Assembly: GCA_946544685.1 (NCBI GenBank)
Contig: CAMNML010000019.1
Location: forward strand, 1-12,192
From: an uncultured Caryophanales bacterium
GTDB lineage: Bacteria; Bacillota_I; Bacilli_A; RF39; UBA660
Reading direction: 5' to 3'
DNA: 12,192 bases
The notes under the pieces are model-generated. The model was given only the letters and a program-made list of their open reading frames with translations. It was not told the DNA's origin and did no database searches. The position numbers and the translations under genes were made by a program. The stretch's first letter is position 1; every line of letters starts with the position of its first letter. Shown piece after piece: positions 1 to 6,134 of the stretch.

Positions 1-162
1 AATAGTTGTGTTGTTAAATAAAATTTTTAGTTATTAATTCTTCATTATAAATTTAATTTATATAAAAAATGTATAATGTATATTATGTTAACTTCTTAAT
101 TTTGGATTTTTTGTATTTATATTCCATATATATTTATATCTCTTCTGTTAATAATATTAATG

Positions 163-169
163 GGTGATC
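163..169 (+). promoter_or_regulatory. Ribosome binding site of the small Asn-rich gene
   Basis: GGTGATC lies 3 bases before the ATG at 173. It matches the 3' half of the full Shine-Dalgarno complement (AAGGAGGTGATC) rather than the usual GGAGG core. The same GGTGA type precedes zupT, spoIIGA, the NlpC/P60 gene and the M23 gene in this window, each 3-5 bases from the start, which supports translation of this short frame. Confidence 0.6.
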
Positions 170-172
170 AAA

Positions 173-319
173 ATGAGTAAGATGAATAAGAAAATGAATA
201 AAGTTAATGCTTCAAGCAAGACTCAAATAAAAACTAATGCTCAATCAAATGCTCAAGCAACTAATAAAACTAATTCAAATGACTATAATTCATGCAGTAA
301 TAACTCAAACTGCAGATAG
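173..319 (+). CDS. Small Asn/Ser/Lys-rich protein, possible small acid-soluble spore protein
   Basis: A 48-residue protein not assignable to a family with certainty. Seen: 12 Asn, 8 Ser and 7 Lys, no Leu, Phe, Trp, Gly, Pro, His or Glu, a basic N-terminus (residues 1-20), a central NAQSNAQ repeat (22-28), and two Cys at 41 and 47 in a tail ending NCR. There is no signal peptide or membrane segment. The gene has its own ribosome binding site (163-169) and an immediate downstream hairpin terminator (327-356), so it looks monocistronic. Known: gamma-type spore proteins (SspE) are small, Asn/Gln-rich and carry NAQ repeats, and the genome sporulates (spoIIGA-sigE nearby). Inferred: a spore-core storage or minor SASP-like protein. 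No clear sigma-A promoter is visible upstream, only a weak TTGTAT (111-116), 17 bases, TTATAT (134-139). It could also be an unrelated low-complexity peptide. Confidence 0.6.
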   Translation: MSKMNKKMNKVNASSKTQIKTNAQSNAQATNKTNSNDYNSCSNNSNCR

Positions 320-326
320 TTAGCCC

Positions 327-358
327 AATAAAAGAAACTTTTTTGTTTCTTTTATTTT
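327..358 (+). terminator. Rho-independent terminator of the small Asn-rich gene
   Basis: A perfect 12-bp stem (327-338 with 345-356) encloses a T6 loop and runs into a T-rich tail. The GC content of the stem is low (two G-C pairs), so it may be weak. The stop codon of the convergent ZIP transporter (352-354 on the minus strand) lies inside the right arm. The minus-strand tail is not T-rich, so termination should mainly serve the + transcript. Confidence 0.7.
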
Positions 359-1092
359 ATTATTAAATGATTTATTAGCATAAATATAATACCTAATATA
401 AAAAATAATGTTGTTCTTAATTTATTTTTATATTTTAATGATGTTGGTATTAGTTCATATGACGCTATTTGAATCATTATTCCTGCTACTAATGCTAGTA
501 TTATTCCCATTGTTGTATTTGTTATTATTTTACTTAAAAGTAGGTATGCTAGTAGAGCTCCTAATGGTTCTGATAGGGCAGATATAAGAGTATAGAAGAG
601 TGCTTTTCCCCTACTCTTTGTTCCGTAGTATATAGGTACTGCTATACTTATTCCTTCTGGAATATTGTGTAGCGCTATTGCGATTGTTAGTGATATTCCT
701 AGTTTAATATTTTTTTCTGTTGATAAATACGTTATTATTCCTTCTGGTATATTATGCAGAATTATTGCTATCATCGATATTATTCCTACTTTATATAGCT
801 CCCCTTCTCTATTTGGATTTATATATTTATCTATTGTCATTGATAATATTATTCCTAGTGATATAAATATTCCTATTATTAGTAGTGTAGGTATTATTTT
901 AAATGTTTTTGTTATATAGTTTAATGATTCTGGTATTAAGTCTGTTATTGATACTGTTATCATTACTCCTGCTGCGAAACTAAGAGATGATATAATTATT
1001 TTATTTGTTTTATTTTTTATGAATATTGGTATTGTTCCTATTAGTGTTGAGAGTCCTGCGAGTGTTGTTAAAATAAATGCTTTATTATTCAT
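352..1092 (-). CDS. zupT: ZIP family divalent metal transporter (ZupT-like)
   Basis: An integral membrane transporter of 246 residues, close to the usual ZupT length, likely importing zinc and perhaps other divalent cations into the cytoplasm. The two diagnostic ZIP motifs are present: HNIPEG at residues 113-118 and again at 142-147, in the two helices that form the metal site, with a further acidic residue E175 in the SALSEP segment. About eight hydrophobic helices are visible, with a short polar loop (around 90-102) before the first HNIPEG. The ATG at 1092 is preceded by GGTGAT (1096-1101). The gene follows the pgm terminator by only about 20 bases. A TATAAT at 1107-1112 sits there but without a -35 and very close to the start, so expression may depend on read-through from xerD-pgm. 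No Zur-like operator was recognised. Family assignment is secure; metal specificity is inferred. Confidence 0.92.
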   Translation of the reverse strand: MNNKAFILTTLAGLSTLIGTIPIFIKNKTNKIIISSLSFAAGVMITVSITDLIPESLNYITKTFKIIPTLLIIGIFISLGIILSMTIDKYINPNREGELYKVGIISMIAIILHNIPEGIITYLSTEKNIKLGISLTIAIALHNIPEGISIAVPIYYGTKSRGKALFYTLISALSEPLGALLAYLLLSKIITNTTMGIILALVAGIMIQIASYELIPTSLKYKNKLRTTLFFILGIIFMLINHLIIK

Positions 1093-1113
1093 ATAATCAC
1101 CAGTAAATTATAT

Positions 1114-1137
1114 GAAAAAAAGGCTTAAATAAGCCTT
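1114..1137 (-). terminator. Rho-independent terminator after pgm
   Basis: Read on the minus strand, AAGGCTT and AAGCCTT form a 7-bp stem (1131-1137 with 1120-1126) with a 4-base loop, followed directly by a run of T (1115-1121). The pgm stop codon (1136-1138) overlaps the first arm. Confidence 0.85.
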
Positions 1138-2512
1138 AATTTTGTTCTATTAGAGTATTTACTAATGTTTCAAATTCATTTTGTATTTCTTTTGCTCTTT
1201 CATTTGTTTTTGCTTCAAAACGAGCTGTTATATTTGGACCAGTGTTTGATGCTCTTACAAGTGCCCATCCATCATTAAATTCTGCTCTTACTCCATCTAG
1301 TTCAATTGTTTTATAATTCTTTTCTTTACAGTATTCTTTTACTTTTTCTATTATTTTAAATTTATTATCATCTGTTGCTTTAAATTTTAATTCTTCTGTT
1401 GAGTAATATACATTTATGTCATTATATAGTTCTGATAGCTTTTTGTCAGTTTTAGATAGTAATTCAAGCATTCTTAAACCACCGTATATACCATCATCTA
1501 TTCCTATAAATTTATCTCTGAAGAATAAGTGTCCTGAGTATTCTCCACCAAAGTCGAAATCTCCTTCTTGCATCATTTTATTTGTATATGAATTACCTGT
1601 TCTATACATTACTGGTTCGATTCCTTGTCTTTCTAAGTCATCTATTAATGATTTTGAGCATTTTACATCGAATAGAGCTTTTCTATTTCTTAGTGTGTTG
1701 TTTAAGTGTCTAAACATTATTAGCATATATATATCAGCTGATATTACATTTCCTTGTTCATCTACTATACCTACTCTATCTGCATCTCCATCTACTCCAA
1801 ATCCAAAGTCATATCCAAGTTCTACTACTTTTTTTGCTAAGTCGATTTGATTTTCTTTAACACTTGGATCTGGATGGTGATTTGGGAAATTTGGATCTGA
1901 ATCACAGTATAGTGGGTAGTATTCTATTCCTAGCCTGTCTAGTATATCTTTAATAATTATTGAACCTGTTCCATTTCCACAATCTACTACTACTTTTATG
2001 TCTTTTTTTATGTCTAGACTGTCACATATAATTTTTATATAGTCTTCTTTTATATTTCTTTCTTCGTATGTTCCGTTTCCTTCATCAAATTTTAGTTCTT
2101 TTGTGAAGTTTTTAAAGTCTTGTATCAACTCTCCGTATGCATTTCCTACACTTGAAAATGCCATTTTAAATCCATTATATTCACTTGGATTGTGACTTGC
2201 TGTAATCATTATTCCTGTATTTATATTGTATACTTTTCTTGCGGTATAATACATTGGTGTTGTGACAAGTCCTAAGTCTATTACGTCTATTCCTGATTCT
2301 CTTATTCCTGTTATAAGTGCTTGAGATAGACTTGGAGATGAATGTCTATTATCATGTCCTATTATTGTTTTTGTTTCGTTGAATCTTTTAATATATGTTC
2401 CAAAGCTTCTACCTATTGTGTATGCATCTTGTTCGTTTATTTCTTTTCCATATATACCTCTTAGATCGTATTCTCTAAATATTGTTTCACATATGTCTTT
2501 TTTTAATTCCAT
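1136..2512 (-). CDS. Phosphomannomutase/phosphoglucomutase (alpha-D-phosphohexomutase)
   Basis: A cytosolic enzyme interconverting hexose 1- and 6-phosphates through a phosphoserine intermediate, feeding sugar nucleotides for wall and polysaccharide synthesis. At 458 residues it has the usual PMM/PGM length. All four domain signatures are present in order: the phosphoserine loop TASHNP with catalytic Ser106, the Mg-binding DGDADR loop (241-246), the sugar-specificity loop GEYSGH (323-328), and the phosphate-binding loop RASNTGP (420-426) followed by RFEA. GEYSGH is typical of the dual PMM/PGM group rather than GlmM. The ATG at 2512 is preceded by AGGAGG, which lies in the 9-base gap after xerD and its final codons, so the two genes form an operon. 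Substrate preference, glucose or mannose phosphate, cannot be fixed from sequence alone. Confidence 0.93.
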   Translation of the reverse strand: MELKKDICETIFREYDLRGIYGKEINEQDAYTIGRSFGTYIKRFNETKTIIGHDNRHSSPSLSQALITGIRESGIDVIDLGLVTTPMYYTARKVYNINTGIMITASHNPSEYNGFKMAFSSVGNAYGELIQDFKNFTKELKFDEGNGTYEERNIKEDYIKIICDSLDIKKDIKVVVDCGNGTGSIIIKDILDRLGIEYYPLYCDSDPNFPNHHPDPSVKENQIDLAKKVVELGYDFGFGVDGDADRVGIVDEQGNVISADIYMLIMFRHLNNTLRNRKALFDVKCSKSLIDDLERQGIEPVMYRTGNSYTNKMMQEGDFDFGGEYSGHLFFRDKFIGIDDGIYGGLRMLELLSKTDKKLSELYNDINVYYSTEELKFKATDDNKFKIIEKVKEYCKEKNYKTIELDGVRAEFNDGWALVRASNTGPNITARFEAKTNERAKEIQNEFETLVNTLIEQN

Positions 2513-2521
2513 TTAATCCTC

Positions 2522-3406
2522 CTATGCGTGTGGGTGGTAGTTATTATAGTTTTCTTTTATTTTTTCTTTTGATACGTGTGTATATATTTGCGTCGTTGAA
2601 ATACTTTCATGTCCTAACATTTCTTGAATGCTTCTTAAATCTGCTCCTCCGTTAAGTAAGTGTGTTGCGAATGAGTGTCTTAGTGTGTGCGGAGAAAAGT
2701 CTGTTTTAATGTTTTTTTCTTTTGCTAATTGTTTTAATATTTTAAAGAATCCTTGTCTTGTCATTTTTTTTCCATGATTGTTTAGAAATAAGTATTCATT
2801 TAGTTCTTTTTTTGTTAGATTATTTCTATGTTCTCTTAAGTATATATCAATGTATCTAATTGCATAGTCTCCAAGTGGTACTATTCTCTCTTTTTTTCCT
2901 TTACCCATTATTCTTATTATACAGTTAGATGTATCTACATCATGTATTTTAACATTTACGAGTTCTGATACTCTAAGACCTGATGAGTACATTAATTCTA
3001 ACATTGCTTTATTTCTATATGAGAAATGGTCATTTAGCTTAATATCTAATAGTTTGTCTATTTCCTCTATTGATAATGTTTTTGGCAAAGTTTTTTTTGT
3101 TTTAGGCATTTCAATATATTCCATAGGATTTTCTTTAATTATTTTTTCAATTAACAAAAATTTATAGAATGATCTTAGTGTTGATATATTGTGATTTATT
3201 GTTCTATTATCATTGTTGTTATTTTTTAAATATTTTAAGTATTCTTTAATATTTTTTTCTTTTATGTTTAATACTTTTGTGTTTTTAAAGAATATTTCAT
3301 ATTTTTTTAAGTCATTGTTGTACGATTTTACAGTATTTTCACTATATTTTTTATCAATTATTAAGTATTCTGTAAATTTTTCTATGCATTCATTTATGTT
3401 ATTCAT
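2522..3406 (-). CDS. xerD: Tyrosine recombinase XerD-like
   Basis: A site-specific recombinase of 294 residues, the normal XerC/XerD size, that resolves chromosome dimers at dif. An N-terminal SAM-like core-binding domain (about 1-95) is followed by the catalytic domain (about 105-290). The whole catalytic set is visible with family spacing: R145 (SGLRVSE), K169 (GKGKKER), H240 and R243 (HTLRHSF), H266 (LGHES) and nucleophile Y275 (TQIYTH). The start is set at ATG 3406 because GGAGGG (3411-3416) sits 4 bases upstream; a GTG at 3418 in the same frame would have the ribosome binding site inside the gene. It is the first gene of a xerD-pgm unit, with a possible promoter at 3423-3431. No integrase-associated phage genes or attachment sites are nearby, which favours a housekeeping Xer role. 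XerC versus XerD is by resemblance only. Confidence 0.9.
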   Translation of the reverse strand: MNNINECIEKFTEYLIIDKKYSENTVKSYNNDLKKYEIFFKNTKVLNIKEKNIKEYLKYLKNNNNDNRTINHNISTLRSFYKFLLIEKIIKENPMEYIEMPKTKKTLPKTLSIEEIDKLLDIKLNDHFSYRNKAMLELMYSSGLRVSELVNVKIHDVDTSNCIIRIMGKGKKERIVPLGDYAIRYIDIYLREHRNNLTKKELNEYLFLNNHGKKMTRQGFFKILKQLAKEKNIKTDFSPHTLRHSFATHLLNGGADLRSIQEMLGHESISTTQIYTHVSKEKIKENYNNYHPHA

Positions 3407-3422
3407 TCTACCCTCCACATTT

Positions 3423-3431
3423 ATAATAGCA
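3423..3431 (-). promoter_or_regulatory. Possible extended -10 promoter of xerD-pgm
   Basis: On the minus strand TGCTATTAT lies upstream of the xerD ribosome binding site and is an extended -10 element (TGn plus TATTAT). No good -35 is seen, and the resulting leader would be short, about 10 bases. The element lies downstream of the sigE terminator, where a promoter for the next operon is expected. Confidence 0.35.
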
Positions 3432-3490
3432 CATTTTTTATTTTTTTTCTATTTTTCTGTAACCAAATGTTTATTTTATTTCTTTGCTAA

Positions 3491-3522
3491 TGATTAAAAC
3501 AGCTATATTTTTGTAGCTGTTT
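3491..3522 (-). terminator. Rho-independent terminator after sigE
   Basis: A 9-bp stem (3514-3522 with 3497-3505) with an 8-base loop follows the sigE coding end. The minus-strand tail starts with T's but is broken by A's, so it is of moderate strength. The sigE stop codon (3503-3505) is inside the second arm. It separates spoIIGA-sigE from xerD-pgm. Confidence 0.7.
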
Positions 3523-4195
3523 GTATTTTTTTTATTACTTTTTTTTCTATTCTTGATATGTATGATTGACTTATTCCCATTAAGTCTGCCACATCTTTTT
3601 GTGTCATTTCTTGTGTATTATAAAGACCATATCTTAAAATCATTATTTGTTTGTCTCTTTTTTTTAGTTTATTGATTTCTTGATATAGAACTTTTTTATC
3701 GTGTTCTTCTTCAATTCCTTTTGTTACTATGTCTTTTTCTGTTCCTAGTATGTCTTCTAAGTGTAATTCGTTTCCCTCACCATCATAACTCAGGCTATCT
3801 TCAAATGATATTTCTCCTCTTCTTTTTTTATTTTTTCTTAGAAACATTAGTATTTCATTATCTATACAGCGTGACGCATATGTTGCAAGTTTTATATTTT
3901 TGTCTAGTTTGTATGTGTTTACTCCTTTTATTAGTCCAATTGTTCCAATACTTACTAAGTCTTCTAGATCTATACTTGTGTTTTCGTATTTTTTTGCTAA
4001 AAAGACTACTAGTCGTAGGTTATGTTCAATTAATTTTTCTTTTGCTAGAGTATCTCCTTCTTCTGCTTTTTTTACGTACATTATTTCTTCTTCTTTTGAA
4101 AGTGGTGCTGGTAGGTTATCTAGGTTTCCTACATAGAATAGTTCGTTATTTTTATTTAATAGGTTTATTATAAAATTTATTATTTTTTTAATCAT
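3503..4195 (-). CDS. sigE: RNA polymerase sporulation sigma-E factor precursor
   Basis: The early mother-cell sigma factor of sporulation, made as an inactive membrane-bound precursor. At 230 residues it is slightly shorter than B. subtilis pro-sigma-E (239). Residues 1-20 form a hydrophobic, basic pro-sequence; the junction LFYVGN (19-24) aligns with the known VYYIGG processing site, so cleavage is expected between F20 and Y21. Region 2 covers about 58-120 (NLRLVV, DLVSIGTIGLIK, ATYASRCIDNEI) and region 4 about 175-226, with the helix-turn-helix TQKDVADLMGISQSYISR (198-215), nearly identical to the B. subtilis protein. The ATG at 4195 starts one base after the spoIIGA stop, and its ribosome binding site GGAGG lies in the last codons of spoIIGA, so translation is coupled. 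No sigG follows, unlike the common spoIIGA-sigE-sigG order. Confidence 0.95.
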   Translation of the reverse strand: MIKKIINFIINLLNKNNELFYVGNLDNLPAPLSKEEEIMYVKKAEEGDTLAKEKLIEHNLRLVVFLAKKYENTSIDLEDLVSIGTIGLIKGVNTYKLDKNIKLATYASRCIDNEILMFLRKNKKRRGEISFEDSLSYDGEGNELHLEDILGTEKDIVTKGIEEEHDKKVLYQEINKLKKRDKQIMILRYGLYNTQEMTQKDVADLMGISQSYISRIEKKVIKKIQTATKI

Positions 4196-4196
4196 T

Positions 4197-4979
4197 TTAT
4201 TCCTCCATTATTTCATAGTTTAATAGACAATCTATTCCGTCTATATTTATTTTTTTATTTATAAATCCTAATAATACTTCTTTTTTTATTTCGTTGTTAT
4301 CAATTTTTAGTTTATTTATTTTTATACATTCTATTAGTTTTGTTCCCATTATGGTGTGAGCTGGAACTATTATTTTATTTATGTCTTTTTTTTCTAAATA
4401 GTTATTATTCATTAATATAATGGGCCGCTTTTTATATGGATCTTTTAATTTATTTCCTGTATCTATAAATCCATTACATTTTATTGTTTCATTATTTATT
4501 GTCATTTCTAATTTGTGATAATTTGAATAGTTTGTTTTTAAATTTTTGCATTCTTTAATATAAATATATATAATTATTGGAGTTGTTATGATAAGAATTA
4601 TAAAATTTATACTTAGTTTGTTTTTATAAAAAATTATTCCTTGGTTTTTATATGAGAGTTCTATATTTAATAGATATAGAGCTCCTCCTAATACTATGCT
4701 TGATATATAAAGAAAAATAATGTTTTTAATTGTATATTTTAAGCTTTTGTATTTGAATGCTGATATACACATTAGTATGCTTATTACCAGTTTTATAATG
4801 AAAAGTTGTATTGAATTTATTTTCATGAATAGTGTTAGTATTGATATACTTCCTATGAATGCCCCTATTAGTAGTTTATAAATACTAGCATTTCTTCTTA
4901 ATATTAATGATACTGAAAGAAGTAATAGAAAATCAAATCCAAAGTTTATGAGTAATACTATGTCTAGATATATTTTCAA
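4197..4979 (-). CDS. spoIIGA: Sporulation sigma-E factor processing peptidase SpoIIGA
   Basis: A membrane-embedded aspartic protease that removes the pro-sequence of sigma-E in the mother cell after a forespore signal. The N-terminal half (about 1-145) has around five hydrophobic helices, and the C-terminal half is a soluble protease domain with the catalytic motif FIDTGNKLKDP, active-site Asp173. It is 260 residues, shorter than the roughly 309 of B. subtilis. The start is placed at TTG 4979: the protein then begins KIYLD after the initiator, as B. subtilis SpoIIGA (MKIYLD) does, and AGGTGAT (4984-4990) sits 4 bases upstream. An in-frame GTG at 4988 lies inside that ribosome binding site and has none of its own. 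It is translationally coupled to sigE downstream. A possible Spo0A-controlled promoter precedes it (4996-5030). Confidence 0.93.
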   Translation of the reverse strand: MKIYLDIVLLINFGFDFLLLLSVSLILRRNASIYKLLIGAFIGSISILTLFMKINSIQLFIIKLVISILMCISAFKYKSLKYTIKNIIFLYISSIVLGGALYLLNIELSYKNQGIIFYKNKLSINFIILIITTPIIIYIYIKECKNLKTNYSNYHKLEMTINNETIKCNGFIDTGNKLKDPYKKRPIILMNNNYLEKKDINKIIVPAHTIMGTKLIECIKINKLKIDNNEIKKEVLLGFINKKINIDGIDCLLNYEIMEE

Positions 4980-4995
4980 TTTTATCACCTTTTAA

Positions 4996-5030
4996 ATTAT
5001 AAAAAAAAGACACTATAAATAGTGTCGATT
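4996..5030 (-). promoter_or_regulatory. Possible spoIIG promoter with Spo0A-box-like core
   Basis: The 59-base gap between the NlpC/P60 gene and spoIIGA holds TATAAT (4996-5001, minus strand) with no -35 at normal spacing. A TGTCGA core, read on the + strand at 5023-5028, lies where a -35 would be and resembles the 0A box core. Known: spoIIG is Spo0A-activated and has unusual promoter spacing in B. subtilis. The box core is short and overlaps the terminator stem, and the start site would fall close to the ribosome binding site, so this is tentative. Confidence 0.3.
5001..5026 (-). terminator. Rho-independent terminator after the NlpC/P60 gene
   Basis: On the minus strand a 7-bp stem GACACTA/TAGTGTC (5020-5026 with 5009-5015), 4-base loop, is followed directly by eight T's (5001-5008). 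It begins 12 bases after the stop codon and isolates the wall hydrolase from spoIIGA-sigE. Confidence 0.88.
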
Positions 5031-5038
5031 CTTAAGAA

Positions 5039-5875
5039 CTAATTTAAAATTCTTCTTGCCGTAATTATTGGCATTATTTGGTATCCGGCAATTACTATTC
5101 CTGATCCACTTGTTGCGGCATGAACTATTTGACCGTTACCAATGTAAATTGCAACGTGACTTATTGAACCACTGTATCCGTAGAATATTAAGTCTCCTAC
5201 AGCTAATTGATCAAGTGATACGTATGAACCGTATGATGATTGACCTTTTGATGAGTGTGGTAAATTATATCCAAATTGTTCATATATTTTCATTGTAAAA
5301 CCTGAACAGTCAACACCGGTATTTAAGTCTGCACCTCCGGATCTGTAAGGGTTTCCAACAAATTGTTTTGCATAATTTACCAAACTTGTTGCAACGTCTG
5401 TATTTGGTTGTGGTGCAGTTGGAGCTTGCTCTACTACCTCTTCAACCTTTTCTGTAACAGTAGTTTCATTACTTGAAGCATAAGTTTTTTCAATTTTTTG
5501 TGTGCTTGTGTTTTCTTCTTGTACTTCTGTATTTTCAACTACTACATCGTTTTCATCGTTTGTTAATTCTTCTTTTTCTTCAGTTGTTGTTTCTGATTCT
5601 AAATTGTTTTCACTTTCAGTTTGTTCTTTCTTCTTATTCTCATTAACTAGCTTTTCGATATTGTCGCTAGTTGCTGTAATATTCGGATTGAATATTTCAT
5701 AATTATTTGATAAATAGTTTGGTTCTAACTTTTGATCTATTGTTGCTAAAACTATTTGGTCACTGTTATCTCCTTTTTTATTCTCAAATAAATTATTTGA
5801 AAAGAAATCTATTGGTGATAAGCATAAAATACTTATACAAATTATAGATATTCTTCTCAGCTGATATGTATCCAC
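5039..5875 (-). CDS. Exported NlpC/P60 family peptidoglycan endopeptidase
   Basis: A cell-wall hydrolase likely cutting peptide stems (gamma-D-Glu to diamino acid type bonds) outside the cell. It has 278 residues. An N-terminal RR plus hydrophobic stretch (about 7-20) looks like a signal peptide or membrane anchor. A long, low-complexity Glu/Thr/Asn-rich linker follows (about 75-160), then an NlpC/P60 domain at the C-terminus (about 160-278). Catalytic residues are visible: Cys190 in DCSGFT, His240 in SHVAIYIG and His252 in IVHAA. The start is GTG 5875, chosen because GAGGTGA (5881-5887) lies 5 bases upstream; a longer GTG-started frame from 5908 lacks a ribosome binding site and begins almost at the predicted transcription start. 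It has a strong promoter (5916-5944), is monocistronic, and is divergent from an M23 hydrolase. No SH3 or LysM binding domain is seen. Confidence 0.9.
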   Translation of the reverse strand: MDTYQLRRISIICISILCLSPIDFFSNNLFENKKGDNSDQIVLATIDQKLEPNYLSNNYEIFNPNITATSDNIEKLVNENKKKEQTESENNLESETTTEEKEELTNDENDVVVENTEVQEENTSTQKIEKTYASSNETTVTEKVEEVVEQAPTAPQPNTDVATSLVNYAKQFVGNPYRSGGADLNTGVDCSGFTMKIYEQFGYNLPHSSKGQSSYGSYVSLDQLAVGDLIFYGYSGSISHVAIYIGNGQIVHAATSGSGIVIAGYQIMPIITARRILN

Positions 5876-5915
5876 AAAATTCACCTCATTATATTTTTTT
5901 GCAAGCACGATATCA

Positions 5916-5944
5916 ATTATAGCATATTTTTTTTATAAATGCAA
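5916..5944 (-). promoter_or_regulatory. Sigma-A promoter of the NlpC/P60 gene
   Basis: On the minus strand TTGCAT (5939-5944), exactly 17 bases, then TATAAT (5916-5921), with a TGn extension directly before the -10. This is the best vegetative promoter in the window. Transcription would start near 5909, leaving a leader of roughly 33 bases that contains the GAGGTGA ribosome binding site. Confidence 0.8.
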
Positions 5945-5961
5945 GTTTTAGAAGAATTACC

Positions 5962-5989
5962 TTGTTTTATGGTTATTTTTTCTTATATT
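5962..5989 (+). promoter_or_regulatory. Possible upstream + strand promoter
   Basis: TTGTTT (5962-5967), 16 bases, TATATT (5984-5989). A transcript from here would begin at about 5996, right at the 16S-3'-end-like sequence (5997-6010), and could run into the M23 gene. In DNA this AT-rich such matches arise easily by chance. Confidence 0.25.
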
Positions 5990-5996
5990 ATGGGTT

Positions 5997-6010
5997 ACCT
6001 CCTTTCTAAG
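5997..6010. other. 14-base match to the 16S rRNA 3' end (anti-Shine-Dalgarno)
   Basis: The + strand reads ACCTCCTTTCTAAG, matching the 3' end of Bacilli 16S rRNA as I recall it and the bases just after it. Read on the minus strand it is a near-perfect extended Shine-Dalgarno, CTTAGAAAGGAGGT, yet no ATG, GTG or TTG follows at usable distance. No other 16S sequence is recognisable around it. Function unknown; chance is possible. Confidence 0.4.
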
Positions 6011-6080
6011 TGTGATATGGTTATATTTTGGTTTCTTAATATATTATATTCTTTCTATATATATTTAGTTTATAATGTGT

Positions 6081-6108
6081 TTATTTTTATTTCATTATGT
6101 GATATAAT
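6081..6108 (+). promoter_or_regulatory. Extended -10 promoter of the M23 peptidase gene
   Basis: TGATATAAT (6100-6108) is an extended -10 (TGn plus consensus TATAAT). Only a weak TTATTT (6081-6086) is present as a -35, with a 16-base spacer. Transcription would start near 6115, giving a short leader before the GGTGA ribosome binding site at 6126-6130. Confidence 0.55.
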
Positions 6109-6134
6109 TTTGTTATTAAGGATATGGTGAGTGT

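Noticed and set aside
1..172. Possible coding or promoter signals at the left edge
   Set aside because: Frames on both strands are broken by stops within about 15 codons and lack ribosome binding sites; a short ATAAT/ATTAT dyad at 73-86 is expected by chance in this AT-rich stretch.
1416..1850. 144-residue + strand frame
   Set aside because: Antisense to the conserved pgm gene; no ribosome binding site or recognisable motif.
2522..3406. XerD-like gene as an integrase of a mobile element
   Set aside because: Housekeeping Xer length and motifs, no excisionase, phage genes or flanking repeats seen, and it is in an operon with a metabolic gene.
3721..4173. 150-residue Leu-rich + strand frame
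   Set aside because: Antisense to sigE, whose protein is clearly conserved; the Leu/Phe-rich content is a reflection of its A-rich codons.
5876..5908. Longer N-terminus of the NlpC/P60 protein from GTG 5908
   Set aside because: It would start almost at the predicted transcription start without a ribosome binding site; GAGGTGA points to GTG 5875.
5939..6130. 63-residue + strand frame between the wall hydrolases
   Set aside because: No ribosome binding site, its start overlaps the -35 of the NlpC/P60 promoter, and its hydrophobic composition is what T-rich DNA gives by chance.
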